Below are positions 20,776 through 29,028 of a stretch of DNA of 64,000 bases, piece by piece. Every line of letters begins with the position of its first letter. Position 1 is the stretch's first letter. Position numbers and translations under genes: made by a program. This stretch comes from Deltaproteobacteria bacterium. GTDB lineage: Bacteria > Myxococcota > Kuafuiibacteriia > Kuafuiibacteriales > Kuafuiibacteriaceae. The notes under the pieces were generated by a model, which saw nothing but the letters and a program-made list of their open reading frames with translations, did not search any database and had not been told where the DNA came from. Location of the stretch: positions 434,001-498,000 of the forward strand of contig JACKEN010000003.1 in assembly GCA_020632995.1 (NCBI GenBank), given 5' to 3'.

Positions 20776-21930
20776 TCAGAAGCGGCCGGCCAGACCGAAG
20801 GTCGGGCGCCCGTCGGGGGTCACGCCCGCGGTGGGGACCACCGACAGCGTCGGCGCCCGAGAGGGCAAGCTGCCCTGCTCTTCCTTCCAGGCCAGGAAGA
20901 CGTCGTCGGCCAGCGGACCCAGGACACCACCGGTGATGACGCCGGCCAGGCCGAAGATGGTCGCGCTGACCTTCACCGCGCTGGTGGAGCCGCACCCGAT
21001 GCAGTCGGGGGAGGAGACCTCCACGAGCGCCCCGAGCCCGGCGCCAATCCCCGCCATCACTCCGCCCAGCGCCAACGGGACGCCCAGGCGCAGGCCCAGG
21101 CTGCTCGCCGCGTTGCGGCCTTCGCCGTTGCCCAGGTGTACCAACGCGGGGGCGAGGCCGGCCAGGGCCGCGCCGCCCACGATCATCGCCGTCTCGTCTT
21201 GCTGGATCCCCACGACGACGAGCGCAGCCGCGCCTGCATCGATGGGGAGGAGCTGCCAGCCGTACCAGGTCGAGGGCGGCTTGGTGTGGGGGTCGATCGA
21301 CACCTCGGGGCGCGGCGCGGGTGGCTGCGGCAGCGCGATGCGCGGCGCGCCCGGCTCGACCCGGTGCTCGTCATCGAAGACGACCCGGTCCGACCACGCG
21401 ACGTCCACCTGGGCCTCGTAGAGCGTGTCCCCCACCCGCGCCACGTAGGCCACCGGCTCGGTCGGCGCGGGCGCGTAGCGCTCCACCCGGGGCTCGCGGT
21501 CTCTCGAGTAGATGATGGCGAAGGCCAGGTCGGCTACGAGGCTCGAGGCGGGGTACGAGACGTAGTACTTCACGATCCCGCTGCGGTCGTGCTCGAGCCC
21601 GAGGTAGAGGGTGCCGGCCAGGGCGGCCGCGTCGAGGGCCGAGCCGATGAACATGGGCACCCTGCTCCGGGGCACCGCCACCGTCTCCACGACGTCGTAC
21701 TCGACGAGATCGTGGGTCGGATCCTCCAGCGGGTGCGCGCCCTCGGCGTCGTATCGCTCTACCTCCGCTCCCGCCGGGAGGCCCTCGATGCGGACGGCGC
21801 GAGTCCGCTTCGCCGGTCGCGTCACATGCTCATCGAACCCGTAGGCATACTGCAGCGCCGCTCCACAGCCAGATCCGAAGGCGGCCACCATGCAGAGCGC
21901 CATGCCGCTGAGGATCGTCGATGTGCTCAC
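20776..21930 (-). CDS. Lipoprotein of unknown function with hydrophobic segments
   Basis: 384 aa from GTG 21930, with a lipobox (VAAFGSGCG). The middle and C-terminal parts contain several Gly/Ala-rich hydrophobic stretches (LLPIDAGAAALVVVGIQQ, MIVGGAALAGLAPALV, LGGVMAGIGAGLGALV). These may be membrane-inserted helices or a glycine-zipper domain. The protein ends in an aromatic Phe after VVPTAGVTPDGRPTFGLAGRF-like strands, a pattern seen in outer-membrane-associated proteins. Its stop lies 4 nt from the convergent giant lipoprotein 2. Function unknown. Confidence 0.55.
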   Translation of the reverse strand: MSTSTILSGMALCMVAAFGSGCGAALQYAYGFDEHVTRPAKRTRAVRIEGLPAGAEVERYDAEGAHPLEDPTHDLVEYDVVETVAVPRSRVPMFIGSALDAAALAGTLYLGLEHDRSGIVKYYVSYPASSLVADLAFAIIYSRDREPRVERYAPAPTEPVAYVARVGDTLYEAQVDVAWSDRVVFDDEHRVEPGAPRIALPQPPAPRPEVSIDPHTKPPSTWYGWQLLPIDAGAAALVVVGIQQDETAMIVGGAALAGLAPALVHLGNGEGRNAASSLGLRLGVPLALGGVMAGIGAGLGALVEVSSPDCIGCGSTSAVKVSATIFGLAGVITGGVLGPLADDVFLAWKEEQGSLPSRAPTLSVVPTAGVTPDGRPTFGLAGRF

Positions 21931-21955
21931 TCGACACCTGTCATGAGCTAGAGAC

Positions 21956-21970
21956 TATTCGGTCGGAATA
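21956..21970. promoter_or_regulatory. Inverted repeat in an A/T-richer divergent promoter region
   Basis: TATTC-GGTCG-GAATA is a perfect 5-bp inverted repeat in the 157-nt gap between the divergent lipoprotein (start 21930) and the exported protein starting at 22088. The surrounding 40 nt are noticeably richer in A/T than the rest of the window. It is a candidate operator; no cognate regulator is adjacent. Confidence 0.3.
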
Positions 21971-22087
21971 ATGAAACCAACCGCATGACCGCGCGCACGC
22001 CGAGAAAAGGGAGGCGGCCCCAGCTCAGTACACCAGAAGGACGACCCGGCCGGCGCCGCGCTCGGCCAACAACCAAGGAGTCCTTCT

Positions 22088-22555
22088 ATGTCTGTACGTC
22101 GACTTCGCGCTGCGATGGTCATCTTCTCGATGGTCGCGGCGGCGCTCTTCATCGCACCGCGGGTGGCTGATGCCGGCCGCGCGCGCGTCCATGCCGCCCG
22201 CTGCATCGGCAGCAACATCGCGGTGGGGAGCTATTTGACCGCCCTCGGCAGCGCTTCGGTGACCTGCCCCATCCCCAGCGACAGCGGCGTGCCTCATGCC
22301 CACACCACGGCCCTCAACCTATACGGGCACAACGCGAGCTCCTTCACCGCGCGAGCCTGCGTGATGAGCTGGTCGAGCTTCGTGGTGGCCTGCGGGCCAC
22401 GGAAGGGGCCCTCCGGCACCGGCCACTTCAACCTGAGCCTCCAGGGCAACGACCTCACCCAGTGGAAGACCGGCAACCAAGGGACCTGGTTCCCCTACGT
22501 GGCCATCAACATGAGCTTCGCAAGCCGCCTCTACGGGCTGTTGATCTCCACCTGA
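22088..22555 (+). CDS. Small exported protein of unknown function
   Basis: 155 aa with a signal peptide (MVIFSMVAAALFIAPRVADA) and a strong AAGGAG ribosome-binding site at 22075-22080. The mature part has four Cys (AARCIG, VTCPIP, RACVMSW, VACGPRK), enough for two disulphides, and is Ser/Thr/Asn-rich. It ends in a hydrophobic run. The composition suggests a small extracellular beta protein. The family is not recognised. The next gene starts 7 nt downstream and its ribosome-binding site overlaps this stop codon, so the two are probably co-transcribed. Confidence 0.6.
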   Translation: MSVRRLRAAMVIFSMVAAALFIAPRVADAGRARVHAARCIGSNIAVGSYLTALGSASVTCPIPSDSGVPHAHTTALNLYGHNASSFTARACVMSWSSFVVACGPRKGPSGTGHFNLSLQGNDLTQWKTGNQGTWFPYVAINMSFASRLYGLLIST

Positions 22556-22562
22556 GGTCGCG

Positions 22563-23204
22563 ATGAAGCAGCAGCACGTTCTCGTCCTCAGCGTATCGGC
22601 GCTCTCGGTCGCGGCCCTCGTTGGTTGGTTGGGGGGCATCGCAAGTCAGCCTGCGACGCAGCCCTCACCCGGTGCTCCGGTGGCGGTCCTGGAGCGGGTG
22701 GTGGCGTCGGGGTCGGCAACCTCGGCCCCGGCCCCCTCACTGGGCCCGGTCTGGAGCGCCATGCAGGCCCTGGGCGCCCGAGTGGAGGCGTTGGAGGAGG
22801 CGCCTCCACCTCAGGATCCTCTCGAGGAGTCGGACCCTCAGCCGCAAGAGATCGACCTCGCACAGGCTCTGGCGGAGGCTACGGCCCAGCACGAGGACGC
22901 GCTGTCGAGGCACGGCGCGACTCCGTATGACGCCGCGTGGGCGGAGTCTACGGGGTCGCGCCTGCAAGAGGAGCTCACGGAGCTCGGGGCTGAGCGGAAG
23001 TTCACCGTCGACAAGGTAGATTGCAGATCGACCTCGTGCGTCGTGACCCTGGGATGGTCGGGCTACGGGATGGCGATGGCTGACGCCACCGAGGTGCTGC
23101 ACCGGACCACGTCGCTGCCCTGTGCGAACCGCGCATTCCTGCCCCCGCCGGACGACGCGGACGCGCCCTACGAGACCAGGATCATCTTCGACTGCGCAGA
23201 GTAG
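22563..23204 (+). CDS. Single-pass membrane or exported hypothetical protein
   Basis: 213 aa. One N-terminal hydrophobic helix (VLVLSVSALSVAALVGWLGG) lacks a clear cleavage or lipobox site and may be an anchor. A Pro/Ala/Ser linker and an acidic helix (residues 75-130) follow. A C-terminal domain has VDCRSTSCVVTLGWSG and two more Cys, a pattern I associate only loosely with short periplasmic domains of myxobacterial proteins. GAGG overlapping the previous stop serves as ribosome-binding site. It ends 3 nt from the convergent TPR protein. Confidence 0.55.
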   Translation: MKQQHVLVLSVSALSVAALVGWLGGIASQPATQPSPGAPVAVLERVVASGSATSAPAPSLGPVWSAMQALGARVEALEEAPPPQDPLEESDPQPQEIDLAQALAEATAQHEDALSRHGATPYDAAWAESTGSRLQEELTELGAERKFTVDKVDCRSTSCVVTLGWSGYGMAMADATEVLHRTTSLPCANRAFLPPPDDADAPYETRIIFDCAE

Positions 23205-23207
23205 TCC

Positions 23208-24023
23208 TCAGAAGACCTGGTGGAACTTCTGGGGCCCGGAGTCTTGGGTGGCCACCACCACCGCGGCGGTGGTCCCGCCTGCGACCGCGACTGCACCCAA
23301 CACGATCCACCACCAGTTGTCGGCCATGAAGCTGGGCTGCTGCTGCCCCGCTCCGGGACCACTGCCGGTGACCGCGCCGGTGCCGGGGGTCACCGCCAGC
23401 TGGGGCAGGGCGGTGCACACCGCGCCGATCTCTTGCGCGGTCACCGCGGTCTCTTCGCCCGCGATGACCTTCACCTTGGTCTCGGCGAGCATGAACTCAC
23501 CCACCGGCAGGTAGAAGGCGCGCTCGGTGCTCCGCTCGAGCTCCTTCTTGCGCCAGCCCGGGAGCGCCTCGAGGAGCGCGCGCTTCTTGCGGTTCACGAT
23601 CGGCACCGCCAGCTTGGCCGGGAACTTCACGTAGGGGCAGGTGGCGTCGCGGATGCGCACGCTGCCGAGGTTCTCCTTGAACTCCTCCAGGAAGGCGCGG
23701 GCCCACTTCGCCTCGTCGAGGTGGTCCTTCACCCCGAGGACCTCGGCCTGGGCCACCGCCGCGCCCGCGTCGTCCAGCTTCTGCTGACCGTAGAGCGCCT
23801 TGCCGAGGGCGAGCCAGGTGAGGCCGTCGGTCTTGCCGGGGTCCTTCTCGACCAGCGCCTGCAAGCTCTCCACCGCGCGGTCGGGGAGGTTCATGTTCAC
23901 GTAGAGCAGGGCCTGATCCACCTCGTGGCGCAGGCGCCGGATCGCCTTGTCGTCCTCGGCCGCGGCGGGGCCGGCGAGGGCGAGGGTGATGATCAGCGGG
24001 GCGAGGGCGGTGGTCGTACGCAT
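23208..24023 (-). CDS. Exported TPR-type protein with a C-terminal membrane helix
   Basis: 271 aa with a signal peptide (LIITLALAGPAAAEDD). Residues about 28-120 hold tetratricopeptide-like helices (ALLYVNMNLPDRAVESLQAL, LALGKALYGQQKLDDAGAAV). A segment with VRIRDATCPYVKFPAKLAV follows, and a hydrophobic helix (NWWWIVLGAVAVAGGTTAAVVV) near the C-terminus. It is the last gene of the kinase/ABC chain. Its ATG overlaps the preceding stop (TGATG), so it is translationally coupled to the TolB-like gene. A scaffold role for the envelope complex is inferred from architecture and position. Confidence 0.6.
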   Translation of the reverse strand: MRTTTALAPLIITLALAGPAAAEDDKAIRRLRHEVDQALLYVNMNLPDRAVESLQALVEKDPGKTDGLTWLALGKALYGQQKLDDAGAAVAQAEVLGVKDHLDEAKWARAFLEEFKENLGSVRIRDATCPYVKFPAKLAVPIVNRKKRALLEALPGWRKKELERSTERAFYLPVGEFMLAETKVKVIAGEETAVTAQEIGAVCTALPQLAVTPGTGAVTGSGPGAGQQQPSFMADNWWWIVLGAVAVAGGTTAAVVVATQDSGPQKFHQVF

Positions 24024-25252
24024 CACTCCTCCTCCGGCTTGTCCTTGGTGTTCAGGAGCTTCTCGATCGGCATCACGTAGACCTTCCGCCAGGTGCGCTC
24101 CTTCCCCTTGTACTTGCCCAAGGCGCTGAACGCCATCCACCAGCGGCCATCCCGCGCCGCCACCTGGGGATCCTTGTTGGAGACGGTGCCGGTCTTCAGC
24201 ATCACCTCCTTGGCGTTGGGCTCTGCACGTGCGGCACGGATGGGGTCGATGACCGAGCCCTTTTGGTGGTCCTTGGCGTAGATCAGCCACTGGCTGTCCG
24301 GGGTCCAGGCGGGGCCGTGCTGCTCGCTCGGCACCACGTCGCGGGCCACCAGGAAGGGCTCCCCGCCCTTGGCGAGGTCCACTACGTACAGGGACTGCCC
24401 TGCCGTGCCGCGCTTCTTCGACTTCTTCTTCTTCTTGGGGCCGTCGTGGTCGGAGAAGAACGCGAGCTTGGTGCCGTCGGGGGACCACGAGGGGTTGGAC
24501 TCCTCGGACGCCCACTTCGTGAGCCGCACCATGGACTCCTCCGAGTTCCGGACGTTCTCGATCACGTAGATGTCCGCGCTGTCCTTGTCGTGGCCGACGA
24601 AGGCGATCTTCTTGCCGTTGGGCGCCCACACCGGCATCCGGTCGACCCGGGTGCCGGGCGGGAGCAGGCGCACCGGGCGGATCTCGTCGATGAGGTCGTG
24701 GATCACGAAGAGCCCCTCGCGCTCCTGGTTCGACGACACGTACACCAGGCCCCAACCCTCGATCGTCATGTTGGGCTGGCCCGCCGCGCCGTTGCCCCGG
24801 GTGAGCTGTTCACCCTCGGTCATGAAGAGCTGGTACGACGACGTCTCGACGTTGCACGAGTACGTGAAGGTGTTGGGCGAGTCCTTCGGGCCCCACGCGA
24901 ACTCCCGGCACACCTCGCCCGGCGCGACCTTCTTCTTGGCGCCGGCCTGGAACGCCTCGAGGGTGGCGGCGGCCTCGTCGCGGCTCTCGAGGATCGGCTT
25001 GATGCGCTCCTCCTTCACCGGCGTGACGCTCACGTCGCGCACGACGTTCAGCTCGATGCGGCGCTCCTCGTAGAACACCCGCTCCCACGCCAGGCCCTTG
25101 CCGTCCCGCGACCACAGGGGGTTCTCGCAGTTCCCGCGGCGCGAGGGGCTGATCTGGACGGCGTCCTGGGCAAGGGCGGGGAGGGGGCACAGGGCCCCCG
25201 CCAGCACCGCGGCGGTGACGAGGTTTCGCCCGGGGTTGCTACGTGCGGTCAT
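24023..25252 (-). CDS. Exported TolB/PD40-like beta-propeller protein
   Basis: 409 aa. ATG 25252 is chosen because GGAG lies 6 nt upstream and a signal peptide follows directly (LVTAAVLAGALCPLPALAQ). An ATG 12 nt further upstream lacks this. WD40/PD40 blades are visible in PLWSRDGKGLAWE, PVWAPNGKKIAFVGHDKDSADIY, PSWSPDGTKLAFFSDHD and PAWTPDSQWLIYA. A Lys run (PKKKKKSKKR) interrupts one blade loop. TolB-like propellers bind partner proteins in the periplasm. The gene overlaps the ATPase gene by 14 nt and the TPR gene by 1 nt. Confidence 0.75.
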   Translation of the reverse strand: MTARSNPGRNLVTAAVLAGALCPLPALAQDAVQISPSRRGNCENPLWSRDGKGLAWERVFYEERRIELNVVRDVSVTPVKEERIKPILESRDEAAATLEAFQAGAKKKVAPGEVCREFAWGPKDSPNTFTYSCNVETSSYQLFMTEGEQLTRGNGAAGQPNMTIEGWGLVYVSSNQEREGLFVIHDLIDEIRPVRLLPPGTRVDRMPVWAPNGKKIAFVGHDKDSADIYVIENVRNSEESMVRLTKWASEESNPSWSPDGTKLAFFSDHDGPKKKKKSKKRGTAGQSLYVVDLAKGGEPFLVARDVVPSEQHGPAWTPDSQWLIYAKDHQKGSVIDPIRAARAEPNAKEVMLKTGTVSNKDPQVAARDGRWWMAFSALGKYKGKERTWRKVYVMPIEKLLNTKDKPEEE

Positions 25253-27209
25253 GTTCGACTCCATGGCAAGCGATCTTGCGACGCGAGGACAGCGTCACGA
25301 GGGGTGGTCTCTCGGTGGCGCAGCGCGACCAGCGGTCCTCTGCGCCGAGGTAGATGGGGCACCGGTTCCGGAACAGGCAGCCGGCGCTGCCCGGCGCGAG
25401 CGGCGGGGCCTCGCTGAGGTCGCTGCGCCGGGCCGGGATCATGGTCATGTTGGGCTGCACCCCGGCCACGTAGCGCGAGGCGTCCCACAACAGCTGCGTG
25501 TAGGGGTGGTGGGTGGTGCCCTGGTTGAGGAAGTCGTTCACCGAGACGTCCTCCACCACCGTACCGCGGTACAGCACCACGATGCGATCCGCAACCTGGC
25601 TTACAAATCCGAGGTCGTGGCTCACGATGACGAGGGCGCGGTCCGGCTTGTGGCTGCGGCAGCCCCAGATCATCTGGGCCACGTCTCGCCGGTGCACCGC
25701 GTCGAGCCCCGCGGTGGGCTCGTCGAGCACGATGAGGTCCGCGTTGGACTGCATGGCCCGCACGAGGCCCACCCGGCGACGCTCGCCGCCCGAGAGCAGG
25801 GCCAGGCGCTGCTTGGCGCGGTGGCCGAGGTGGGTCTCTTCGAGCAGGGCCTCCGCCGCGTCCCGCGCCACCTGGGGGCTGATGTCGCGGTAGAGCACCA
25901 GCGCCTCCGCCACCACCTCCTCCGCCCGCATCTCGGGGTTCAAGGAGGTGTACGGGTTCTGGAAGAGGATGGTCCGGCGCCGCCGGAACGCGTCGACACC
26001 GCGGGAGCCGAGCCCTGCGAGGGCCTGGCCATCGAAGGCCACCTTGCCGGCGTCGGCCTTGAGCAGGCCGACCAGGATGCGGGAGAGGGTGGTCTTGCCC
26101 GATCCGCTCTCGCCCACCAGGGCCACGCACTCGCCGCCCTGGATCGCCACCGAGACCTGGTCCAGCGCCACCATGCCGGCGCCGAAGCGCTTCACCACCG
26201 CGTCGGCCTCGGCCAGGGGGCCGCGCGCGGCGGGGGCGTCCAGGTGCAGGTCCTCGATGAGATCGGTGCGCTCCATCGCCTCCACCTGGCCCTGCTCCAG
26301 GAGCTCCCGGGTGTAGGGATCCAGGCGCAGGCGGCGCTCGAAGAGGGCCTCGGTGTCTCCGGCTTGGACGACCCGGCCGCGCCGCATAATCACCGTGCGC
26401 TGGGAGATGCCGCGCGCGATGCCCAGGTCGTGGGTGATCAAGAGGGCCGAGAAGCCGACCTGCTGGTGCAGGCGGCGCAGGAGCTTGAGCACCGAGGCCT
26501 GCAGGCTCACGTCGAGGCCGGTGGTGATCTCGTCGAGGAACAGGAGCTTCGGCTCGCGGGCGAGCACCACCGCGAGCATCGCGCGCTGGGCCATCCCGCC
26601 CGACAGCTCGTGGGGGTGGGCGGCGGCGATGACCTCGGGGTGATCGAAGCCCAGGCGCTCGAGCCACGCGTAGGCCTCCTGCAACGTAGGCTTGGCCCCG
26701 CCCTTGTCGGTGAGGGCGGCCATGAGCTGGCGGCCCACCGTCCAGAACGGGTCCAGGGCGGCGCGCCCGTTCTGGAGCACCAGGCCCACCCCGGTGCCGC
26801 GCACGCCGGCGAAGCGGCGCTCCACCGTGGCGAGCCAGCGCCGGGGCGCCGCGCGCCCCCTCACCGCTTGCTCGATCCCCGAGAAGGGCTCGATCACCTG
26901 CTCGCCCACCCGCAGGGTCACCGACCCGCTCACCACCCCGGGCCGGCCGCGCACGAGGCCGAGGATGGACTGGAGCAGCACGCTCTTGCCGCTCCCGGAC
27001 TCGCCGACGATCGCCACGATCTCGCCCGGCTGCACGGTGAGGGAGACCCGGTCCACCGCGGTGACCAGGCGTCCGCCGACCTCGAAGCGGGTGGTGAGGC
27101 CGTCCACCTCGAGCACCGCTGTGCCACGGGCCGGAGATGGTGCAAGGGAGCCTGCGTCCATCGGCTCCAGCGCGGGGTCGTCGGTGGTGAGGTCGGCGGT
27201 GCTGATCAC
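25239..27209 (-). CDS. Fused double ATP-binding subunit of a peptide-type ABC importer (DppD-DppF fusion)
   Basis: 656 aa, cytoplasmic. Domain 1 (about 33-300): Walker A GESGSGKS (69-76), signature LSGGMAQ (202-208), Walker B LFLDEITTGLD. Domain 2 (about 325-580): Walker A GESGSGKT, signature LSGGERR, Walker B IVLDEPTAGLD. A C-terminal oligo/dipeptide extension follows, with HPYTQLLWDA and a Cys-rich CLFRNRCP...RCA...ACH segment, as in DppF/OppF proteins. GTG 27209 overlaps the permease stop (GTGA). The open frame upstream of it is a shadow of the permease. Both halves keep all ATPase motifs, so an active asymmetric pair in one chain is likely. Confidence 0.88.
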   Translation of the reverse strand: MISTADLTTDDPALEPMDAGSLAPSPARGTAVLEVDGLTTRFEVGGRLVTAVDRVSLTVQPGEIVAIVGESGSGKSVLLQSILGLVRGRPGVVSGSVTLRVGEQVIEPFSGIEQAVRGRAAPRRWLATVERRFAGVRGTGVGLVLQNGRAALDPFWTVGRQLMAALTDKGGAKPTLQEAYAWLERLGFDHPEVIAAAHPHELSGGMAQRAMLAVVLAREPKLLFLDEITTGLDVSLQASVLKLLRRLHQQVGFSALLITHDLGIARGISQRTVIMRRGRVVQAGDTEALFERRLRLDPYTRELLEQGQVEAMERTDLIEDLHLDAPAARGPLAEADAVVKRFGAGMVALDQVSVAIQGGECVALVGESGSGKTTLSRILVGLLKADAGKVAFDGQALAGLGSRGVDAFRRRRTILFQNPYTSLNPEMRAEEVVAEALVLYRDISPQVARDAAEALLEETHLGHRAKQRLALLSGGERRRVGLVRAMQSNADLIVLDEPTAGLDAVHRRDVAQMIWGCRSHKPDRALVIVSHDLGFVSQVADRIVVLYRGTVVEDVSVNDFLNQGTTHHPYTQLLWDASRYVAGVQPNMTMIPARRSDLSEAPPLAPGSAGCLFRNRCPIYLGAEDRWSRCATERPPLVTLSSRRKIACHGVEHDRT

Positions 27210-28102
27210 GCGGCGCCCTCCTCGACCTCGGCCGGCTCCTGCACCTCGGCTGGCGCGGCGTCGTCGGGGTCGGAGAGCCGGTCGCCCATCCAGGCCAGGA
27301 GCACCACGGTGAACACGATGGCCACGGTGGGGACCACGCTCGGCCACAGGTGCCCGGTGAGCGCAGGATCCCTTGCGCCTACCAGCATGTTGCCCCAGCT
27401 CGGGTCGGGCTCCTGGATCCCGAACTCGCCCGGGATGAACGAGAGCGAGGTCTCGACCAGGATCACGAAGGACCACAGGTGCACCAGGTGCCGCACGATG
27501 AGGGGGCGGCAGTGGAGCCACAGGATGTGCAGGCCCAGGATGCGGGCCCACGACAGGCCCTCGGAGCGCGCGGCCTCGACGTACTCCTCGTGCGCGCACT
27601 GGTCGACGCGCTGCCGAACGTCCTCGCCCAGCTCCGCCGCGTAGAGGACGCCGGCCACCGCCCCGATGAGGAACGGCTCGAAGCCCCACGCCGCGCACAG
27701 CAGCACGATCGAGACGAAGCGGGGGAGGGCGGCGGGGAGCGCGAGGGCGAGCTTCACCACCGCGCGGGCCGCGTCGAGGAGGGCGCGGGCCCAGCGGGGG
27801 CGCTGCTCGATCCCCTCGCGCACCGGCGCGTAGCCGGCGAAGGCCCCGAGGCTGACCCCGAGCACCGCCGCGATCACCGCGGCCAACAGGCCCGGGAGGA
27901 AGAAGCCCCGGGTGGCCACGAGCACGCGGGGCAACAGGTCGCGGCCCAGCCGGTCGGTGCCGAGCAGGTGCTCGGGCCCGGGGAGCTCGAGCGCCTGGCT
28001 CATCTTCACCCCGACGAAGCCGTAGTCGATGAGGAGCCCGGCCACCCCCATCGCGAGGAACACCGCCAGCAAGAGGCCGGTGATGATGCGCGGCCTGGTC
28101 AC
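27206..28102 (-). CDS. ABC transporter permease, DppC/OppC type
   Basis: 298 aa with about six transmembrane helices. A DppC-like periplasmic loop follows helix 1 and includes the conserved EHLLGTDRLGRDLLPRV. The EAA-type cytoplasmic loop is EYVEAARSEGLSWARILGLHI, the coupling site for the ATPase. The C-terminus is a long acidic tail (DDAAPAEVQEPAEVEE). Start is GTG 28102, overlapping the previous stop by 4 nt. It pairs with the permease encoded just upstream. The class is clear; the substrate (peptide, opine, nickel or other) is not visible. Confidence 0.85.
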   Translation of the reverse strand: MTRPRIITGLLLAVFLAMGVAGLLIDYGFVGVKMSQALELPGPEHLLGTDRLGRDLLPRVLVATRGFFLPGLLAAVIAAVLGVSLGAFAGYAPVREGIEQRPRWARALLDAARAVVKLALALPAALPRFVSIVLLCAAWGFEPFLIGAVAGVLYAAELGEDVRQRVDQCAHEEYVEAARSEGLSWARILGLHILWLHCRPLIVRHLVHLWSFVILVETSLSFIPGEFGIQEPDPSWGNMLVGARDPALTGHLWPSVVPTVAIVFTVVLLAWMGDRLSDPDDAAPAEVQEPAEVEEGAA

Positions 28103-29001
28103 GCCGCGCCTCCCGCCGCGCGGCGGCGCGGGTCGGCGAGGTCGCTCACCACCTCGGCCAGGAGGCGCCCCACCCCGTAGACGAGCGCCCAGGCCAGGGT
28201 CGCGCCGAGCAACAGGTGCGGGTCGCGCAACAGGGCCGCGTCCCAGGTCAGGCGGCCCACCCCGGGCACGTTGAAGATCACCTCCACCACCACCGCGCCG
28301 CCGAACAGGGCGGTGAGGCGGTTGAGGGTGAGGCTCGCCACCGGGCCCACCAGGCTCGGGACCACGTGGGGCATCAGGCGCTCGCCCCCCGCGCGCGCGA
28401 AGAGGACGAAGTCCGCCTTCAGCACCCGCTCGACCTCGGCCGAGAGGCTCCGGGCCGCCTCCATCAACATGCCGCTCCCGACCGCAAGCACGCCTGCGGC
28501 GAGGGCGTAGCGGAAGAAGCCGACCTCGCTCGGCACCGGGAACCACTCCGGCCGCTCCATGTAGCCGGCCTCGATCGCCCGGGCCACGCTGACGTTCACC
28601 CCGATCTGGGCCCAGTAGGCGAGGAGGAACGCGGGGCTGGCCGAGACCAGGTAGGTCAGGCCCCGGGAGGCGGTGCCGAGGCGGGGGAGGCCCCGGGCCT
28701 GCCACAGCCACGCGAGGAGCGCCGCCCCGGCCATCGAGAAGACGAGGGCGAGGCCGACCAGGATCAGCGACTCCACCGCCGCGGTGGACAACAGCTCGCC
28801 CACCCCCGCTCCGATCCGGTAGCGGGTGGACTCGCCGAGGTCACCGCGCGCGATGTCGCCGAGCCAGGTCGAGAAGGGCGGCAGGACGTCTTGCGTCCCG
28901 GGGGCCCACGCGAGGACGCGGTGCACCACGGCGCAGGCCGAGGCGACGACAAGGAGGAGCCAGAGTGCCTGCCTCAGAGCTCGCGTGAAGGGGCTCCGCA
29001 C
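28099..29001 (-). CDS. ABC transporter permease, DppB/OppB type
   Basis: 300 aa, GTG start. Hydrophobic helices alternate with the DppB-style loops. The EAA-like loop is KADFVLFARAGGERLMPHVV, followed by GAVVVEVIFNVPGVGRLTWDA, a hallmark of this permease branch. Helix 1 is followed by a shortened periplasmic segment (TWLGDIARGDLGESTRY), typical of DppB. It begins 27 nt after the binding-protein gene, the largest gap in this part of the chain, and has GGGAGG upstream. It overlaps the second permease by 4 nt. Confidence 0.85.
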   Translation of the reverse strand: MRSPFTRALRQALWLLLVVASACAVVHRVLAWAPGTQDVLPPFSTWLGDIARGDLGESTRYRIGAGVGELLSTAAVESLILVGLALVFSMAGAALLAWLWQARGLPRLGTASRGLTYLVSASPAFLLAYWAQIGVNVSVARAIEAGYMERPEWFPVPSEVGFFRYALAAGVLAVGSGMLMEAARSLSAEVERVLKADFVLFARAGGERLMPHVVPSLVGPVASLTLNRLTALFGGAVVVEVIFNVPGVGRLTWDAALLRDPHLLLGATLAWALVYGVGRLLAEVVSDLADPRRRAAGGAA

Positions 29002-29028
29002 CGCGTCGTCTTTCCCTCCCGGCCGGGG